A stretch of DNA of 64,000 nucleotides from Pirellulales bacterium (GTDB lineage Bacteria > Planctomycetota > Planctomycetia > Pirellulales > PALSA-1355): positions 414,208 to 478,207 of the forward strand of contig JALHMI010000001.1 in the NCBI GenBank assembly GCA_022844125.1. Reading direction: 5' to 3'. Position 1 is the stretch's first letter. Every line of letters begins with the position of its first letter. Below, piece after piece: positions 42,326 to 51,930 of this stretch. The translations under genes and the position numbers were made by a program. A model generated the notes under the pieces. It worked only from the letters and a program-made list of their open reading frames with translations. It was not told the DNA's origin and searched no databases.

Positions 42326-42410
42326 TAAAGCCAGGGGAATACATTCCCCTGGAATCGAAGAACATTAACGCGCGAGCATAATTCCAGGGGAATGTATTCC
42401 CCTGGCTTTA
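42326..42410. repeat. Composite paired hairpins: 30-bp inverted repeat of family-1 units
   Basis: 42326-42355 and 42381-42410 are exact reverse complements of 30 bases, 25 bases apart. Each is a family-1 hairpin, CCAGGGGAA-loop-TTCCCCTGG with loops TACA and TGTA. The right copy is followed by TATTTTTG, giving a Rho-independent terminator for the gene ending at 42295. Confidence 0.9.
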
Positions 42411-42444
42411 TTTTTGTCACTAACGAGCGCGGAGCATCAAACGC

Positions 42445-45400
42445 ATGAATGTGCTCGCAGCGATACTCGCCACATTTGCACTCTCCGCTCCCGCCAGCGT
42501 CGATGGCCAGCGGACCGCGTGGCACCCGCTCACGCTCACCTTCGCCGGACCGACTGCTACCGAAACCGACAACTCGCCGAATCCCTTCATCGACATCCGA
42601 CTGCAAGTCGAGTTCATCGGTCCACAAAACCAGCGCTACGACGTTCCCGGCTTCTTCGATGGCGATGGCGAATCGTCACCGACGGGCAACGTCTGGCGGG
42701 CTCGGTTCACGCCCGACGCCGGTGGCAAGTGGCGCTACACGGCTCGCTTTCGCCGAGGACCGCAAGTGGCGATCGCGCTCGAGCCCGACGCCGGCGAAGC
42801 CTTCACGCCCGAAGGTCTGACCGAAGCTGATTTAAGCGGCACATTTGACGTCACGCCGCGCGATCCCGACGCGCCCGGTTATCTCAAGTACGGCTTCCTC
42901 GGTTACGCCGGCGGCCACTACCTGAAGTTCGTCGACGGACCCTATTGGCTCCGCGGCGGCACCGATGAACCCGAGAACCTGCTGGCCTACGAGGGCTTCG
43001 CGAATACGCCCCCCAAGCACAAGTACGACGAGCACGCCAGCGATTGGCGCGACGGCGATCCCGATTGGGGCGACGCTACGGCCGTCTGCGGGCGCGGCCG
43101 CGCCATCATCGGCATGGTCAATTACCTCGCCAGCCAAGACGTCAACAGTATGTACTTCCTGCTGATGAACGTGGGTGGCGACGGCAAGGACGTCTGGCCC
43201 TGGGCCGGCAAGATCGACGGCCGTGCAAGCCCCGAGAACGGCAACCTGCATTTCGACACGCTCAAGCTCCGCCAGTGGAACACCGTGTTCACACACGCCC
43301 AGCGTAAGGGCGTGATGCTGCACATGGTCCTGAACGAAGCCGAGGAGGCGAACAAGCGCGAGCTCGACGATGGCGAGCTCGGTCCGGAGCGCAAGCTCTA
43401 CTACCGCGAGATGATCGCCCGCTTCGCCCACCATCCGGCCGTTGAATGGAACCTGTGCGAAGAGTACAACCTGAACCTCGACTTTGGGCCCGAGCGGATG
43501 GGGGAGTTTGCCAACTACCTTCGCGCTGTCGATCCGTACGATCATCCGATTGCAGCCCACACAGCCGGCGACCCCGTCGAAGAGCTCCGCTTCATGTACG
43601 CCGACCCGCGCTACGACATGGTCAGCGTGCAACTCAACCAGCGGCCGATTCACGAAGTGACCGAAGCGATCTGGCGCGAAACCGCCAAGGCCGGCCGGCC
43701 ACTGCCGGTCAGCCTCGACGAGTTCACGCTCGACCGCGGCCAGCAGGCTTCGCACATCCCGGTCGACGACGCCGAAGGGCATCGCCGCGAAAAGCTCTGG
43801 CCCACCTACTTCTCCGGCGGCCAGATCGAGTTCATCCTCGAAGGCCTGCTCAAGGTCGACACCTTTCGCACCCCCGAGCGCGAAAAGCTGTGGGGCTACA
43901 TGGCGATCGCCCGGCACTTCATGGAAGAGCATCTGCCGTTCTGGGAGATGCAACCCTCGGACGATCTCGTAACCGGCGCGGGCACCATTCCTCTTCCCAT
44001 CGGCAAGGGAAAAACCCAGCTACTTGGCCCGCAGGTGTTCACCAAGCCGGGCGAGATTTACGCGGTCTACCTGCCGACCGCGAAGCCCAGTGGTTCGCTC
44101 GACCTCACCGCGCTCGCCGGCCGCGCCACGCTCCGCTGGTTCAATCCGCGCACCGGCGAGTTCGTCGGCGAGCCGCGCGAAGTCGCCGGCGGCGCTCTCG
44201 TCCCAATCGGTGACGCTCCGGCCGACGCCGATCAAGACTGGGTAGTCCTGGTGAAACGGATCGGCGGAAAACCTGCCGCGAAAGAGCAGGGGAGTGCTTC
44301 TGCTCACTTCCCCGGCGAGCACTGGGAATCGCGCACACCTGAGAGCGTCGGCCTCGCCCGTAAGCCGCTCGAGGAGCTGGCCGCGCAGCTCGGCGGCGAC
44401 GGCTGTGTCGTCCGCGACGGCTACCTGGTGAAAACCTGGGGCAACACGGAGCGCCACAAGGATTGGGCCAGCGCCGCCAAACCGGTCCTCAGCACGCTGC
44501 TGCTGGCGGCCGTGGCCGACGGCAAGCTCGCCAGCGTCGACACGCGAGTGAAAGACGCCGGCTGGGCGCTCAATCAGAAAGACGCGGCGATGACGTTCCG
44601 GCAACTCGCCAATATGACCGGCGGTTACTGCTGCGCCGAACCGCCGGGCGAGGCCTGGGGATACAACGACTTCGCGATTCAGCTCTACGCCAAATCGCTC
44701 GAGCGCGTCTATGGCCGTCCGCTCGACGAGGCGTTTCGCACTCGCTTTGCCGCGATCCAGCTCCAAGACGGCGAGTTCTTCGCCTCGCGCGCGGGGCTCG
44801 GCGTTTCAGCCAGCGTGCGCGACTTCGCCCGGCTCGGCTGGCTGTTGATGAACGACGGCGCCTGGCGCGGAGAACAACTGCTGCCGCGCGATCTGGTGCG
44901 CGACTGCTTCCGGCCCGGAGTGCCCTCGGATCTTCCTCGCACCGCCGGCCGCACGGACGACTACCTGTCAATCGGCAGCTACGGTGGCGGCACCGATCAA
45001 ACCCCCGTCGGTCCCGGAGTGTACGGCTTCAACTTCTGGTTCAACACGCCCGACGCTCAGGGCCGCCGTGCCTGGCCCGCGCTCCCAGCGGACACCTATC
45101 AGGCGAACGGCATGTGGAATCGCGACACCGTGACGGTGATCCCCAGCCTGCGGATGGTCGTGGCGGTGCGCGGGGCCAATCGCGGCAAGTTCCAGCCGGG
45201 CGATCCCGACAACGACTTCAACCGCGCGATGGCCCTGGTGGCACAGGCCGCTCGCGCGCCTGCCGCAAGCGCGAACAACCACCCGCAACCGCCCAGCACG
45301 CGCGCGTTCGGCAGCAGCGCCCATCACTGGCGGAGGATTCGCGACGACAAACGGTTTATCCAGCCGATTGGCGAACAGCCCTCCTACGAGCCCTCGCAGG

Positions 45401-46353
45401 TGCGCGAAATCGCGGGCAACATCCTCCTCTTCCAACGCTCGAACGGCGGCTGGCCCAAAGACTACGACATGCTCGCCGTCTTGACCGCTGAGCAGCGTGC
45501 CGCGGTGGAAGCCACGCGCGAACGCGACGACACGTCGTTCGACAACTCGAACGGCCACTCACAGGTCGATTACCTCGCCCGCGCGCTGCCGCTATTGGCC
45601 CCCGCCGGAGAAAACGTCGAGCAGGTCCGCGCCGCCTGCCTGCACGGCTTCGATTGGCTGCTCGCCGCCCAGCTCCCCTCGGGCGGCTTTCCGCAATGGT
45701 ATCCACGGACCAAGGGTTATCACGGGCACATCACCTTCAATGACGGCGCGATGATCGGCATCCTGAACGTGCTTCAGGATGCCGCCGACGGCGCAGAGCA
45801 TTGGCAGTGGCTCGATGACCAGCGCCGTTCGCAGGCCCGCGCTGCGATCGAGCGGGCTGTCGAGTGCATCCTGAGGTGCCAGATCGTTGTGAATGGCGAG
45901 CCCAAGGGCTGGTGCCAGCAGCACGATCCGATTTCGTTCGCACCCGTCAGTGCCCGCACGTTTGAGCTCGTTTCGGTTTGCCCGCAAGACACGACCGAGA
46001 TCGTCGAGTTCCTCAAGCGGCTGGAGAATCCTTCGCCGGAAGCTCTGGCGGCAATCGAAAGTGCGCAGGCCTGGCTGGCGCGCGTCGCGCTCAACAACAC
46101 GCGCGTCGTGCGCGTGCCCGCCAGCCAAGAAGAGTTCCAACGGCACACGGCCAGCTTCGACACCGTCGTCGTCCGCGAGGTCGGCGCGCCGCCCCTCTGG
46201 GGGCGGCATTACGAGATCGAAACCGACCGGCCGATCTTCGCCGGCCGCGACGCCGTCAAGCGTTATGCCCTCTCGGACATCGAGCGCGAGCGCCGCACGG
46301 GCACCGCCTGGTACGGCAATTGGCCGCAGTCGGTGCTAAGCAAGAAAGAATAA
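42445..46353 (+). CDS. Triple fusion: GH-like (DUF5060) / serine hydrolase / PL10 pectate lyase
   Basis: 1302 residues. Signal peptide about 1-21. Residues about 27-115 resemble DUF5060; 145-530 is a TIM-barrel glycoside-hydrolase-like region (GPYWLRGGTDEPENLLAYEG, VLNEAEEANKREL, VEWNLCEEYNLNLDFG). A small beta domain ends near 612. Residues about 640-960 are a beta-lactamase-type serine hydrolase: S676-A-A-K679 in KDWASAAKPVL (SxxK), GYNDFAIQLYA as second motif. Residues about 980-1302 are a family-10 pectate lyase: NGGWPKDYDM (from 1000), SGGFPQWYPRTKGYHGHITFNDGA and GRHYEIETDRPIFAGRDAVKRY. A secreted polysaccharide-degrading enzyme with three catalytic units. One uninterrupted frame, so not a sequencing artefact. 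Confidence 0.85.
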   Translation: MNVLAAILATFALSAPASVDGQRTAWHPLTLTFAGPTATETDNSPNPFIDIRLQVEFIGPQNQRYDVPGFFDGDGESSPTGNVWRARFTPDAGGKWRYTARFRRGPQVAIALEPDAGEAFTPEGLTEADLSGTFDVTPRDPDAPGYLKYGFLGYAGGHYLKFVDGPYWLRGGTDEPENLLAYEGFANTPPKHKYDEHASDWRDGDPDWGDATAVCGRGRAIIGMVNYLASQDVNSMYFLLMNVGGDGKDVWPWAGKIDGRASPENGNLHFDTLKLRQWNTVFTHAQRKGVMLHMVLNEAEEANKRELDDGELGPERKLYYREMIARFAHHPAVEWNLCEEYNLNLDFGPERMGEFANYLRAVDPYDHPIAAHTAGDPVEELRFMYADPRYDMVSVQLNQRPIHEVTEAIWRETAKAGRPLPVSLDEFTLDRGQQASHIPVDDAEGHRREKLWPTYFSGGQIEFILEGLLKVDTFRTPEREKLWGYMAIARHFMEEHLPFWEMQPSDDLVTGAGTIPLPIGKGKTQLLGPQVFTKPGEIYAVYLPTAKPSGSLDLTALAGRATLRWFNPRTGEFVGEPREVAGGALVPIGDAPADADQDWVVLVKRIGGKPAAKEQGSASAHFPGEHWESRTPESVGLARKPLEELAAQLGGDGCVVRDGYLVKTWGNTERHKDWASAAKPVLSTLLLAAVADGKLASVDTRVKDAGWALNQKDAAMTFRQLANMTGGYCCAEPPGEAWGYNDFAIQLYAKSLERVYGRPLDEAFRTRFAAIQLQDGEFFASRAGLGVSASVRDFARLGWLLMNDGAWRGEQLLPRDLVRDCFRPGVPSDLPRTAGRTDDYLSIGSYGGGTDQTPVGPGVYGFNFWFNTPDAQGRRAWPALPADTYQANGMWNRDTVTVIPSLRMVVAVRGANRGKFQPGDPDNDFNRAMALVAQAARAPAASANNHPQPPSTRAFGSSAHHWRRIRDDKRFIQPIGEQPSYEPSQVREIAGNILLFQRSNGGWPKDYDMLAVLTAEQRAAVEATRERDDTSFDNSNGHSQVDYLARALPLLAPAGENVEQVRAACLHGFDWLLAAQLPSGGFPQWYPRTKGYHGHITFNDGAMIGILNVLQDAADGAEHWQWLDDQRRSQARAAIERAVECILRCQIVVNGEPKGWCQQHDPISFAPVSARTFELVSVCPQDTTEIVEFLKRLENPSPEALAAIESAQAWLARVALNNTRVVRVPASQEEFQRHTASFDTVVVREVGAPPLWGRHYEIETDRPIFAGRDAVKRYALSDIERERRTGTAWYGNWPQSVLSKKE

Positions 46354-46355
46354 AT

Positions 46356-46397
46356 CACCGCAGAGGACGCAGAGTTTCGCAGAGGGAAAGGCAGAGG
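46356..46397. repeat. Single copy of the CGCAGAGG repeat arm
   Basis: CACCGCAGAGGACGCAGAGT then TTCGCAGAGGGAAAGGCAGAGG, starting just after the fusion-gene stop. It matches the left arm of the 20909-21184 element and the arm at 22571. Confidence 0.7.
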
Positions 46398-46420
46398 ACT
46401 CGAAAGTGAATTCACCCCAC

Positions 46421-46555
46421 ATGCCCAGTGACGGCTTTCAAGAGTTCCATGAATCGCTGGAACTAGGGCCGTTATCGCCGGAAGAGCGATCTCGCCTCAT
46501 GAAGCAGGCTGCTGAACGCGCGGGCTGGGATGATCCCAAAAAGGGATATCTATAA
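46421..46555 (+). CDS. Candidate small protein, 44 residues
   Basis: ATG at 46421 to TAA at 46553, 44 residues, with in-frame GTG at 46406 (49 residues). The sequence is acidic and helical: DGFQEFHESLELGPLSPEER, RLMKQAAERAGWDD. The amino-acid composition is protein-like and the frame ends just 24 bases before the sulfatase start. No clear Shine-Dalgarno. It may be a translated leader peptide or a small protein; conservation would decide. Confidence 0.45.
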   Translation: MPSDGFQEFHESLELGPLSPEERSRLMKQAAERAGWDDPKKGYL

Positions 46556-46578
46556 CGAACTCGACCCACGAGCCAACT

Positions 46579-48069
46579 GTGACTAACAGAACGCTGACCA
46601 AATGTTTCGCGGCAGTTGCCGTTGTTTTGGCCACCGGGTTGAGCTGCACCGCCCAGGCCGCGCCCCCCAACATCCTCTGGATCATCGTCGACGACATGTC
46701 GGCGAACTTCGGTTGCTATGGCGAGAAAGCCATCGCAACCCCGCACGTCGACCGCCTCGCCCGCGAAGGAACCAGGTTCGCCAAGGCCTTCGTCACCGCG
46801 CCGGTTTGCTCCCCCTGCCGCTCGGCCCTGATCACCGGCTGCTACCAGACCACGATCGGCGCGCATCACCACCGTAGCGGCCGCGGCACCGAGAAAATCC
46901 ATCTTCCTTCCGGCATTGAACCGATCCCCGCTCTCTTTCAGCGGGCCGGCTACTACACCTGCATCGGCGGATTCGGCGCAGACCGCGGCCGCGTCGGCAA
47001 AACCGACTACAACTTCGAGTACGACCCGGACATCTACGACGCCGGCGACTGGTCCGGTCGCCAGCCGGGCCAGCCGTTCTTCATGCAGGTGCAGCTCCAC
47101 GGCGGCAAGTACCGCGGTGCGCAGCCCAAACAGTACGACGCCTGGGCCAAACGTGTGTTCAAGGAGCTGGGGAGCAACGTCGCGGCCAGCGCGGTCGCGC
47201 TGCCGCCGTACTATCCGGCCGATCCGGTACTCGTCGAAGATTGGGCCCGCTACCTCGACTCCGTCCGCTATACCGATCACGAAGTCGGCCAGGTGCTCGC
47301 CCGCCTGAAAGACGAAGGGATCCTGGACGAGACAATCGTCTGCTTCATGACCGACCACGGCATCAGCCACGCCCGCGGCAAACAGTTTCTGTACGACGAG
47401 GGCATTCACGTTCCGCTGGTGATCCGCGGCCCCGGCATCGAGCAGGGCAAAGTGCGCGGCGATCTCGTCGAGCACATCGACCTGGCCGCCACGTCGCTCG
47501 CGCTGGCTGGCATCGAGATCCCGCCTGCGATGCGAGGGCGCAACCTGCTCGCCGCTGACGATCAACCGCGCGAGGCTGTGTTCGCCGCCCGCGATCGCTG
47601 CGACGAAACCGTCGAACACATTCGCTCGGTGCGGACAGAAAAATACAAGTACATCCGCAACTACCTGAACCAGCGTCCGCACCTGCAGCCCAACGCCTAC
47701 AAGGACGGCAAAGCGATCGTCCAGCGGCTGAGCGAGTTGCACGCCGCGGGCGAGCTGAATGAACTGCAAGAGCGGCTGCTGTTCGCGCCCACGCGACCTG
47801 CCGAGGAACTCTACGACCTCGAAACCGATCCGCACGAGCTCGCCAATCTGGCGGACGATCCCCAGCGGCGGGCCGAGCTCGAAAAGCTACGCGCGATGCT
47901 TGCCGCATGGGAGTCGGCCACCGGCGACCTCGGTCGCCAGCCCGAACCAGCGGCGATGTACGACAGCGACATGGCCGTTTACTTGAGCGGCCGCAGTCGT
48001 CGCGATCCTCCCAGCGAGACCGAACGAAATATCGAGCTGATGAAGCGCTGGGCGTCGGAAGGGAAGTAA
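46579..48069 (+). CDS. Exported sulfatase
   Basis: 496 residues, GTG start. Signal peptide about 1-27. Type I sulfatase: NILWIIVDDMSANFGCYGEKAIATP at the start with Asp-Asp metal ligands, formylglycine motif C77-S-P-C80-R81 (CxPxR) in VCSPCRSALITG, CFMTDHGISHARGKQF (metal His/Asp) and VPLVIRGPG. It resembles N-sulfoglucosamine (heparan) sulfohydrolase types. Cys77 must be converted to formylglycine by a modifying enzyme not in the window. Cys80 in place of Ser/Ala is a small variant. It belongs with the polysaccharide-degrading neighbours. Confidence 0.92.
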   Translation: MTNRTLTKCFAAVAVVLATGLSCTAQAAPPNILWIIVDDMSANFGCYGEKAIATPHVDRLAREGTRFAKAFVTAPVCSPCRSALITGCYQTTIGAHHHRSGRGTEKIHLPSGIEPIPALFQRAGYYTCIGGFGADRGRVGKTDYNFEYDPDIYDAGDWSGRQPGQPFFMQVQLHGGKYRGAQPKQYDAWAKRVFKELGSNVAASAVALPPYYPADPVLVEDWARYLDSVRYTDHEVGQVLARLKDEGILDETIVCFMTDHGISHARGKQFLYDEGIHVPLVIRGPGIEQGKVRGDLVEHIDLAATSLALAGIEIPPAMRGRNLLAADDQPREAVFAARDRCDETVEHIRSVRTEKYKYIRNYLNQRPHLQPNAYKDGKAIVQRLSELHAAGELNELQERLLFAPTRPAEELYDLETDPHELANLADDPQRRAELEKLRAMLAAWESATGDLGRQPEPAAMYDSDMAVYLSGRSRRDPPSETERNIELMKRWASEGK

Positions 48070-48441
48070 GCCAGCCTGGCTTTACCAGGCCAACTGGCCA
48101 CGCGCGCCTCCTCGCCAACACTCTCTTAGGGTCCCGGCTCCTCTTGCCGTAGGGGTTTGCCGCTGGCGCGACGGGCCTGATCTGCAAACTCGCTAAATCG
48201 ACGTGTGGCCGCACGGCTCACGCATATTACTCATTCTAATTATTTTAACTATTTTACCTACACGAATGCGCACAAATTTGCGCTTTTCAGCGTCTTTTTC
48301 ATTGCAATCCAACCATTCGTGTACATAATAAGCTCCTCATCGAGAACCTGGTGGCGCCATTGCCGGGCTCCGATGAGCTACTTCGGGATGTGCAACGTGA
48401 TGTGCTTAGATTTGGGTCGACAGCGTTCGGGAGACGCGCTC
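48070..48441 (+). promoter_or_regulatory. Gap of 372 bases with AT-rich promoter
   Basis: A GCCTGG/CCAGGC hairpin (48074-48090) follows the sulfatase stop. An AT-rich stretch (about 48228-48300) leads into TTGCAA (48302-48307), a 16-base spacer and CATAAT (48324-48329), upstream of the PEP-CTERM gene. The AT-rich block may act as an UP element. In-frame ATG codons at 48373, 48388 and 48400 lie between promoter and the chosen start. Confidence 0.5.
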
Positions 48442-48843
48442 GTGCAGACAACAATTCGCGTGCTGTTATGCGCGGGAGCATTCGGCTCTGCGTTCCTCTC
48501 TGGTTCGTACGCCGCCGCTGACGCGGTCGACGATCTTCTGGCCGGCAAACCGGTCGTCATCACCCAGGCTGCCCCTGATGCGGCCCCTGCACCGGCTCAC
48601 GATCGCCTGCTCGAGCGGCAGTCCGGCGAAGCGGATTCGCTTTCGCAGGATACGCTCGATGTGAAGCTGACCGAGCCTTCGCTGCAAGGGTTGGAAATTG
48701 CCCAGGCCAGCGCCGAGTCCATGCCTTTAGCCACTGCCAGCACCGCGAATTTGACCCTGGTGCCCGAGCCTTCGGCAGTTGCTCTGGCCGTGGCGTCCTT
48801 GGTGTATTTCTTGATTTTCTTCCGCCGGCGCTACTCTTTCTAG
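48442..48843 (+). CDS. PEP-CTERM sorting-domain protein, short
   Basis: 133 residues from GTG at 48442, which has GGGAG 8 bases upstream and opens an ideal signal peptide (QTTIRVLLCAGAFGSAFLSG, cleavage near AAADA). The body (about 28-100) is Ala/Asp/Ser-rich and low complexity (PVVITQAAPDAAPAPAHDRL). C-terminal sorting signal VPEPSAVALAVASLVYFLIF then RRRYSF. Longer versions starting at 48373-48400 would hide the signal peptide behind a Cys-rich extension. A surface protein of unknown partner. Confidence 0.72.
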   Translation: MQTTIRVLLCAGAFGSAFLSGSYAAADAVDDLLAGKPVVITQAAPDAAPAPAHDRLLERQSGEADSLSQDTLDVKLTEPSLQGLEIAQASAESMPLATASTANLTLVPEPSAVALAVASLVYFLIFFRRRYSF

Positions 48844-49326
48844 TCGCGGACGTCCTTGGCCGTTGTCCACTGGCGCTCAAATTGCGCGCTCGCAGGGTGC
48901 TCAAATCACACGATTGCTCAGCTCGCCAGCGCCATTCCGCAGGCCGCTGCCGCCAGCAGCAGGGCCGCGGCCGACGCGCTATCGTGAAATTGGAATGGTC
49001 CACGGCCGCTCTTGCCGCCGATGGCTGTAAGATCATACAACGGTTCCGCCCGGGCAAGGTGCGACGCTGGTGCGCGCTGCGGTCGCCGCTACTGCGGCGG
49101 GAGTGCGCAATCGAGTCGAAGAAGGAATCGGTCGGCAGCGAGGCTTGGGCATAGGGTTTGCGTTTCCGCAGTAAGACGTGCGAATTAGCGGTGTTTTTCA
49201 GCTGAAATGCCCAAACCTCACTCGCCGGCTGCCCTGTTGCTGGGCAGTTCCGGCAGTTTTGCGTTTGCAGACCGCCGGCCGAACCAGTGCAGCTTTAATT
49301 GTTTGCAGTCGAGGGAGGCGCTCCCC
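48844..49326 (+). promoter_or_regulatory. Gap of 483 bases upstream of the ATP-grasp cluster
   Basis: Possible promoter TTGCCG (49012-49017), an 18-base spacer and TACAAC (49036-49041), giving a 280-base leader to the ATP-grasp gene. Low confidence. Nothing else that I can support; no RNA gene. A GC-rich stretch near 48910-48990 has no coding character on either strand. Confidence 0.3.
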
Positions 49327-50775
49327 ATGGTCCGATTCGATGCCTATCAGACCAGCGGCTTTTACGACGAAATGTTCGAGGAATCGGGTCGCCCCCGGCC
49401 CCTCGCGCAGATGCTTGCGCAGCGTCTGAGCGCGCTCTCCGATGGCGAACTCCAGCGCCGCCAGAAGGCCGCCGATCTCGCCCTGCTGAACATGGGCATC
49501 ACCTTCAACGTCTACGGCCACGAGGCCGGCACTGAAAAGGTCTGGCCCTTCGACATCGTCCCCCGGATCATCGAATCCCGCGAGTGGACTCAAGTCGAGC
49601 ACGGTCTCAAGCAGCGGATCACCGCGCTCAACCTGTTCATCGACGACGTCTATCACGAACAGCGGATCATCAAAGAGGGCTTCGTCCCCGACTGGCTGAT
49701 CAACTCCGGCAAGAACCTGCTCAAACGCTGCGCCGGACTCGATCCCCCGCACGGCATCTGGTGCCACATCACGGGCACCGATCTGGTCCGCGACGGAGAT
49801 GGCCAATTCTACGTGCTCGAAGACAACCTGCGCTGCCCTTCGGGCGTCTCCTATGTGCTGGAGAATCGCGAAGTGATGAAGCGCACGTTTCCGCAGATCT
49901 TCGAAGGCCTTTCGATCCAGCCGGTCGAAGATTATCCCGAACAGCTGCTGCGGATGCTGCAGTACATCGCGCCTCCCACGGTGGGCGATCCGAACGTCGT
50001 CGTGCTCACGCCCGGCATTTACAACTCGGCCTATTTCGAACATTGCTTCCTGGCCCAGCAGATGGGCGTCGAACTCGTGCAGGGTTCCGACCTGGTGGTC
50101 AGCGACGGTTACGTCTTCATGCGAACCACGAGCGGCTTCGAACGCGTGGACGTCATCTATCGCCGCATCGACGACGAGTTCCTCGATCCCTTGAACTTCC
50201 GCCCCGACTCGGCCCTCGGCGTCCCCGGTCTGATCGACGTCTATCGCGCCGGCCGCGTCGCGCTGGCCAACGCTCCTGGCACCGGCATTGCCGACGACAA
50301 GGCCGTCTACGCCTACGTCCCGCAAATGATCAAGTACTACCTGGGCGAGGACATGCTCCTGCCCAACGTGCCGACCTACGTCTGCGGCGACCCGGTGCAG
50401 TGTGAGCACGTGCTGGTGAATCTCGAAAAACTCGTGATCAAACCGGCCAACGAGTCCGGCGGTTACGGCATCCTGCTCGGACCCCGCGCGACGCGCGAGG
50501 AGCACGAAAAATACCGCGAGCTGATCCGCGCGAATCCGCGCAACTATGTAGCCCAGCCGATGCTCTCGCTCTCGCAGGTGCCGACCGTGGTCGAAGACCG
50601 GCTCGAAGGTCGCCACGTCGACCTCCGGCCGTATATCCTCTATGGCAAGGACATCTATGTGCTTCCCGGCGGTCTCACGCGCGTCGCGCTCAAGAAGGGC
50701 TCGCTGGTCGTGAACTCTTCGCAGGGCGGCGGCAGCAAAGACACCTGGGTTCTCAAGAACGGCAAGCTCAAGTAA
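49327..50775 (+). CDS. Circularly permuted ATP-grasp protein (CP_ATPgrasp type)
   Basis: 482 residues from the ATG at 49327. N-terminal [29 protein letters not shown] and [15 protein letters not shown] are the family opening (DUF404/DUF407). Catalytic segments are intact: [29 protein letters not shown] (Glu165, Asp166, Asn167), the ATP-binding Lys372 in [26 protein letters not shown] and the terminal [13 protein letters not shown]. The family is predicted to form amide bonds with ATP, by analogy to other ATP-grasp ligases; the substrate is unknown to me. First gene of a four-gene cluster. Confidence 0.9.
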   Translation: MVRFDAYQTSGFYDEMFEESGRPRPLAQMLAQRLSALSDGELQRRQKAADLALLNMGITFNVYGHEAGTEKVWPFDIVPRIIESREWTQVEHGLKQRITALNLFIDDVYHEQRIIKEGFVPDWLINSGKNLLKRCAGLDPPHGIWCHITGTDLVRDGDGQFYVLEDNLRCPSGVSYVLENREVMKRTFPQIFEGLSIQPVEDYPEQLLRMLQYIAPPTVGDPNVVVLTPGIYNSAYFEHCFLAQQMGVELVQGSDLVVSDGYVFMRTTSGFERVDVIYRRIDDEFLDPLNFRPDSALGVPGLIDVYRAGRVALANAPGTGIADDKAVYAYVPQMIKYYLGEDMLLPNVPTYVCGDPVQCEHVLVNLEKLVIKPANESGGYGILLGPRATREEHEKYRELIRANPRNYVAQPMLSLSQVPTVVEDRLEGRHVDLRPYILYGKDIYVLPGGLTRVALKKGSLVVNSSQGGGSKDTWVLKNGKLK

Positions 50776-50791
50776 GGCGGAGGAATCTACC

Positions 50792-51778
50792 ATGCTCAGT
50801 CGTGTGGCAGACTCCATCTTTTGGATGAGCCGCTACCTGGAACGCGCCGAAAATGTCGCGCGGTTCATCGACGTCAATCTGCAACTCGCCATGGACGTGG
50901 GGCCCGAGACCGGGCATCCCGCCGACCAATGGGCCCCGCTCGTCGTCACCACCGGAGACGATAAGCTCTTCACCGAACTGTACGGCGAACCCGACCGGCA
51001 CAAGGCCCTCGAGTTCCTCACCTTCGACGAGCGCAATCCCAACTCGATCCTGTCCTGCCTCCGCCAGGCGCGCGAGAATGCTCGCACCGTGCGCGAGATG
51101 ATCAGCTCCTCCATGTGGGAAGAGCTCAACAAGTTCTTCCTGATGGTCCGCGCAGCCAAGACCGATCCGGGCATCCTCGACACAGCCTATGAGTTTTTCA
51201 ACGAGGTCAAGCTCGGTAGCCACCTGCTCGAGGGCATTACCGTGGCCACGATGTCGCACGGCGAAGCCTGGCACTTTTCGCGGATGGGCCGGCTGCTCGA
51301 ACGGGCCGATAAGACCTCGCGCATTCTGGACGTCAAATACTACGTGCTGCTCCCCAAAGTGGCCGACGTCGGCACGCCGCTCGATACCGTCCAGTGGTCG
51401 GCCCTGCTCGAAAGCGCGAGCGCGCTGGAAATGTACCGCAAACGTTTCGGCCGCATCGTCCCCCACCAGGTCGCCGACTTTTTGATTCTCGACCGCGAGT
51501 TTCCCCGGGCGATCCACTTCTGCCTGATCAAGGCCGAGGAATCGCTTCTGTCGATCACCGGTGGCCAGCGTGGGCATTTCCGCTCGATGCCCGAAAAACG
51601 CCTGGGGCGGCTCCGTTCGCAGCTCGACTATCTGCAGATTGGCGAGATCATCGACCAGGGTCTGCATGAATTTATCGACACGTTCCAAGTACAATTGAAC
51701 AAGGTGGGCGAGGCGATCCACGAAACGTTCTTTTCGCTCAGGCCCATCGCCCAGATGCAACGAGCCTTGCAGCAATAG
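50792..51778 (+). CDS. Alpha-E domain protein
   Basis: 328 residues, starts 16 bases after the ATP-grasp gene. All-helical alpha-E domain throughout: LSRVADSIFWMSRYLERAENVARF at the N terminus, MISSSMWEELNKFFLM, EGITVATMSHGEAWHFSRMGRLLERADKTSRIL and RLRSQLDYLQIGEIIDQGLHEF. Alpha-E domains occur next to or fused with CP ATP-grasp proteins and are thought to work with them; biochemical role unproven. The helical bundle repeats the pattern of the fused copy at the C terminus of the 51931 gene. Confidence 0.9.
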   Translation: MLSRVADSIFWMSRYLERAENVARFIDVNLQLAMDVGPETGHPADQWAPLVVTTGDDKLFTELYGEPDRHKALEFLTFDERNPNSILSCLRQARENARTVREMISSSMWEELNKFFLMVRAAKTDPGILDTAYEFFNEVKLGSHLLEGITVATMSHGEAWHFSRMGRLLERADKTSRILDVKYYVLLPKVADVGTPLDTVQWSALLESASALEMYRKRFGRIVPHQVADFLILDREFPRAIHFCLIKAEESLLSITGGQRGHFRSMPEKRLGRLRSQLDYLQIGEIIDQGLHEFIDTFQVQLNKVGEAIHETFFSLRPIAQMQRALQQ

Positions 51779-51930
51779 CTTCGCGCTTCCATACCGCGAT
51801 CGATTGCTGTCTCCTTGCTGCTCTTCCCTCCGGACGGCCTGTCCGGGAATAATGTCCGCCGTGCTTCCAGTCCGATAGCTAACCCCCGATCCACACCTGC
51901 CGACCAGCCTCGGCCGCTTCGCCACTCGGA

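Noticed and set aside
49198..50817. Minus-strand frame of 539 residues opposite the ATP-grasp gene
   Set aside because: Antisense shadow produced by high-GC codon bias; all recognisable motifs are on the plus strand.
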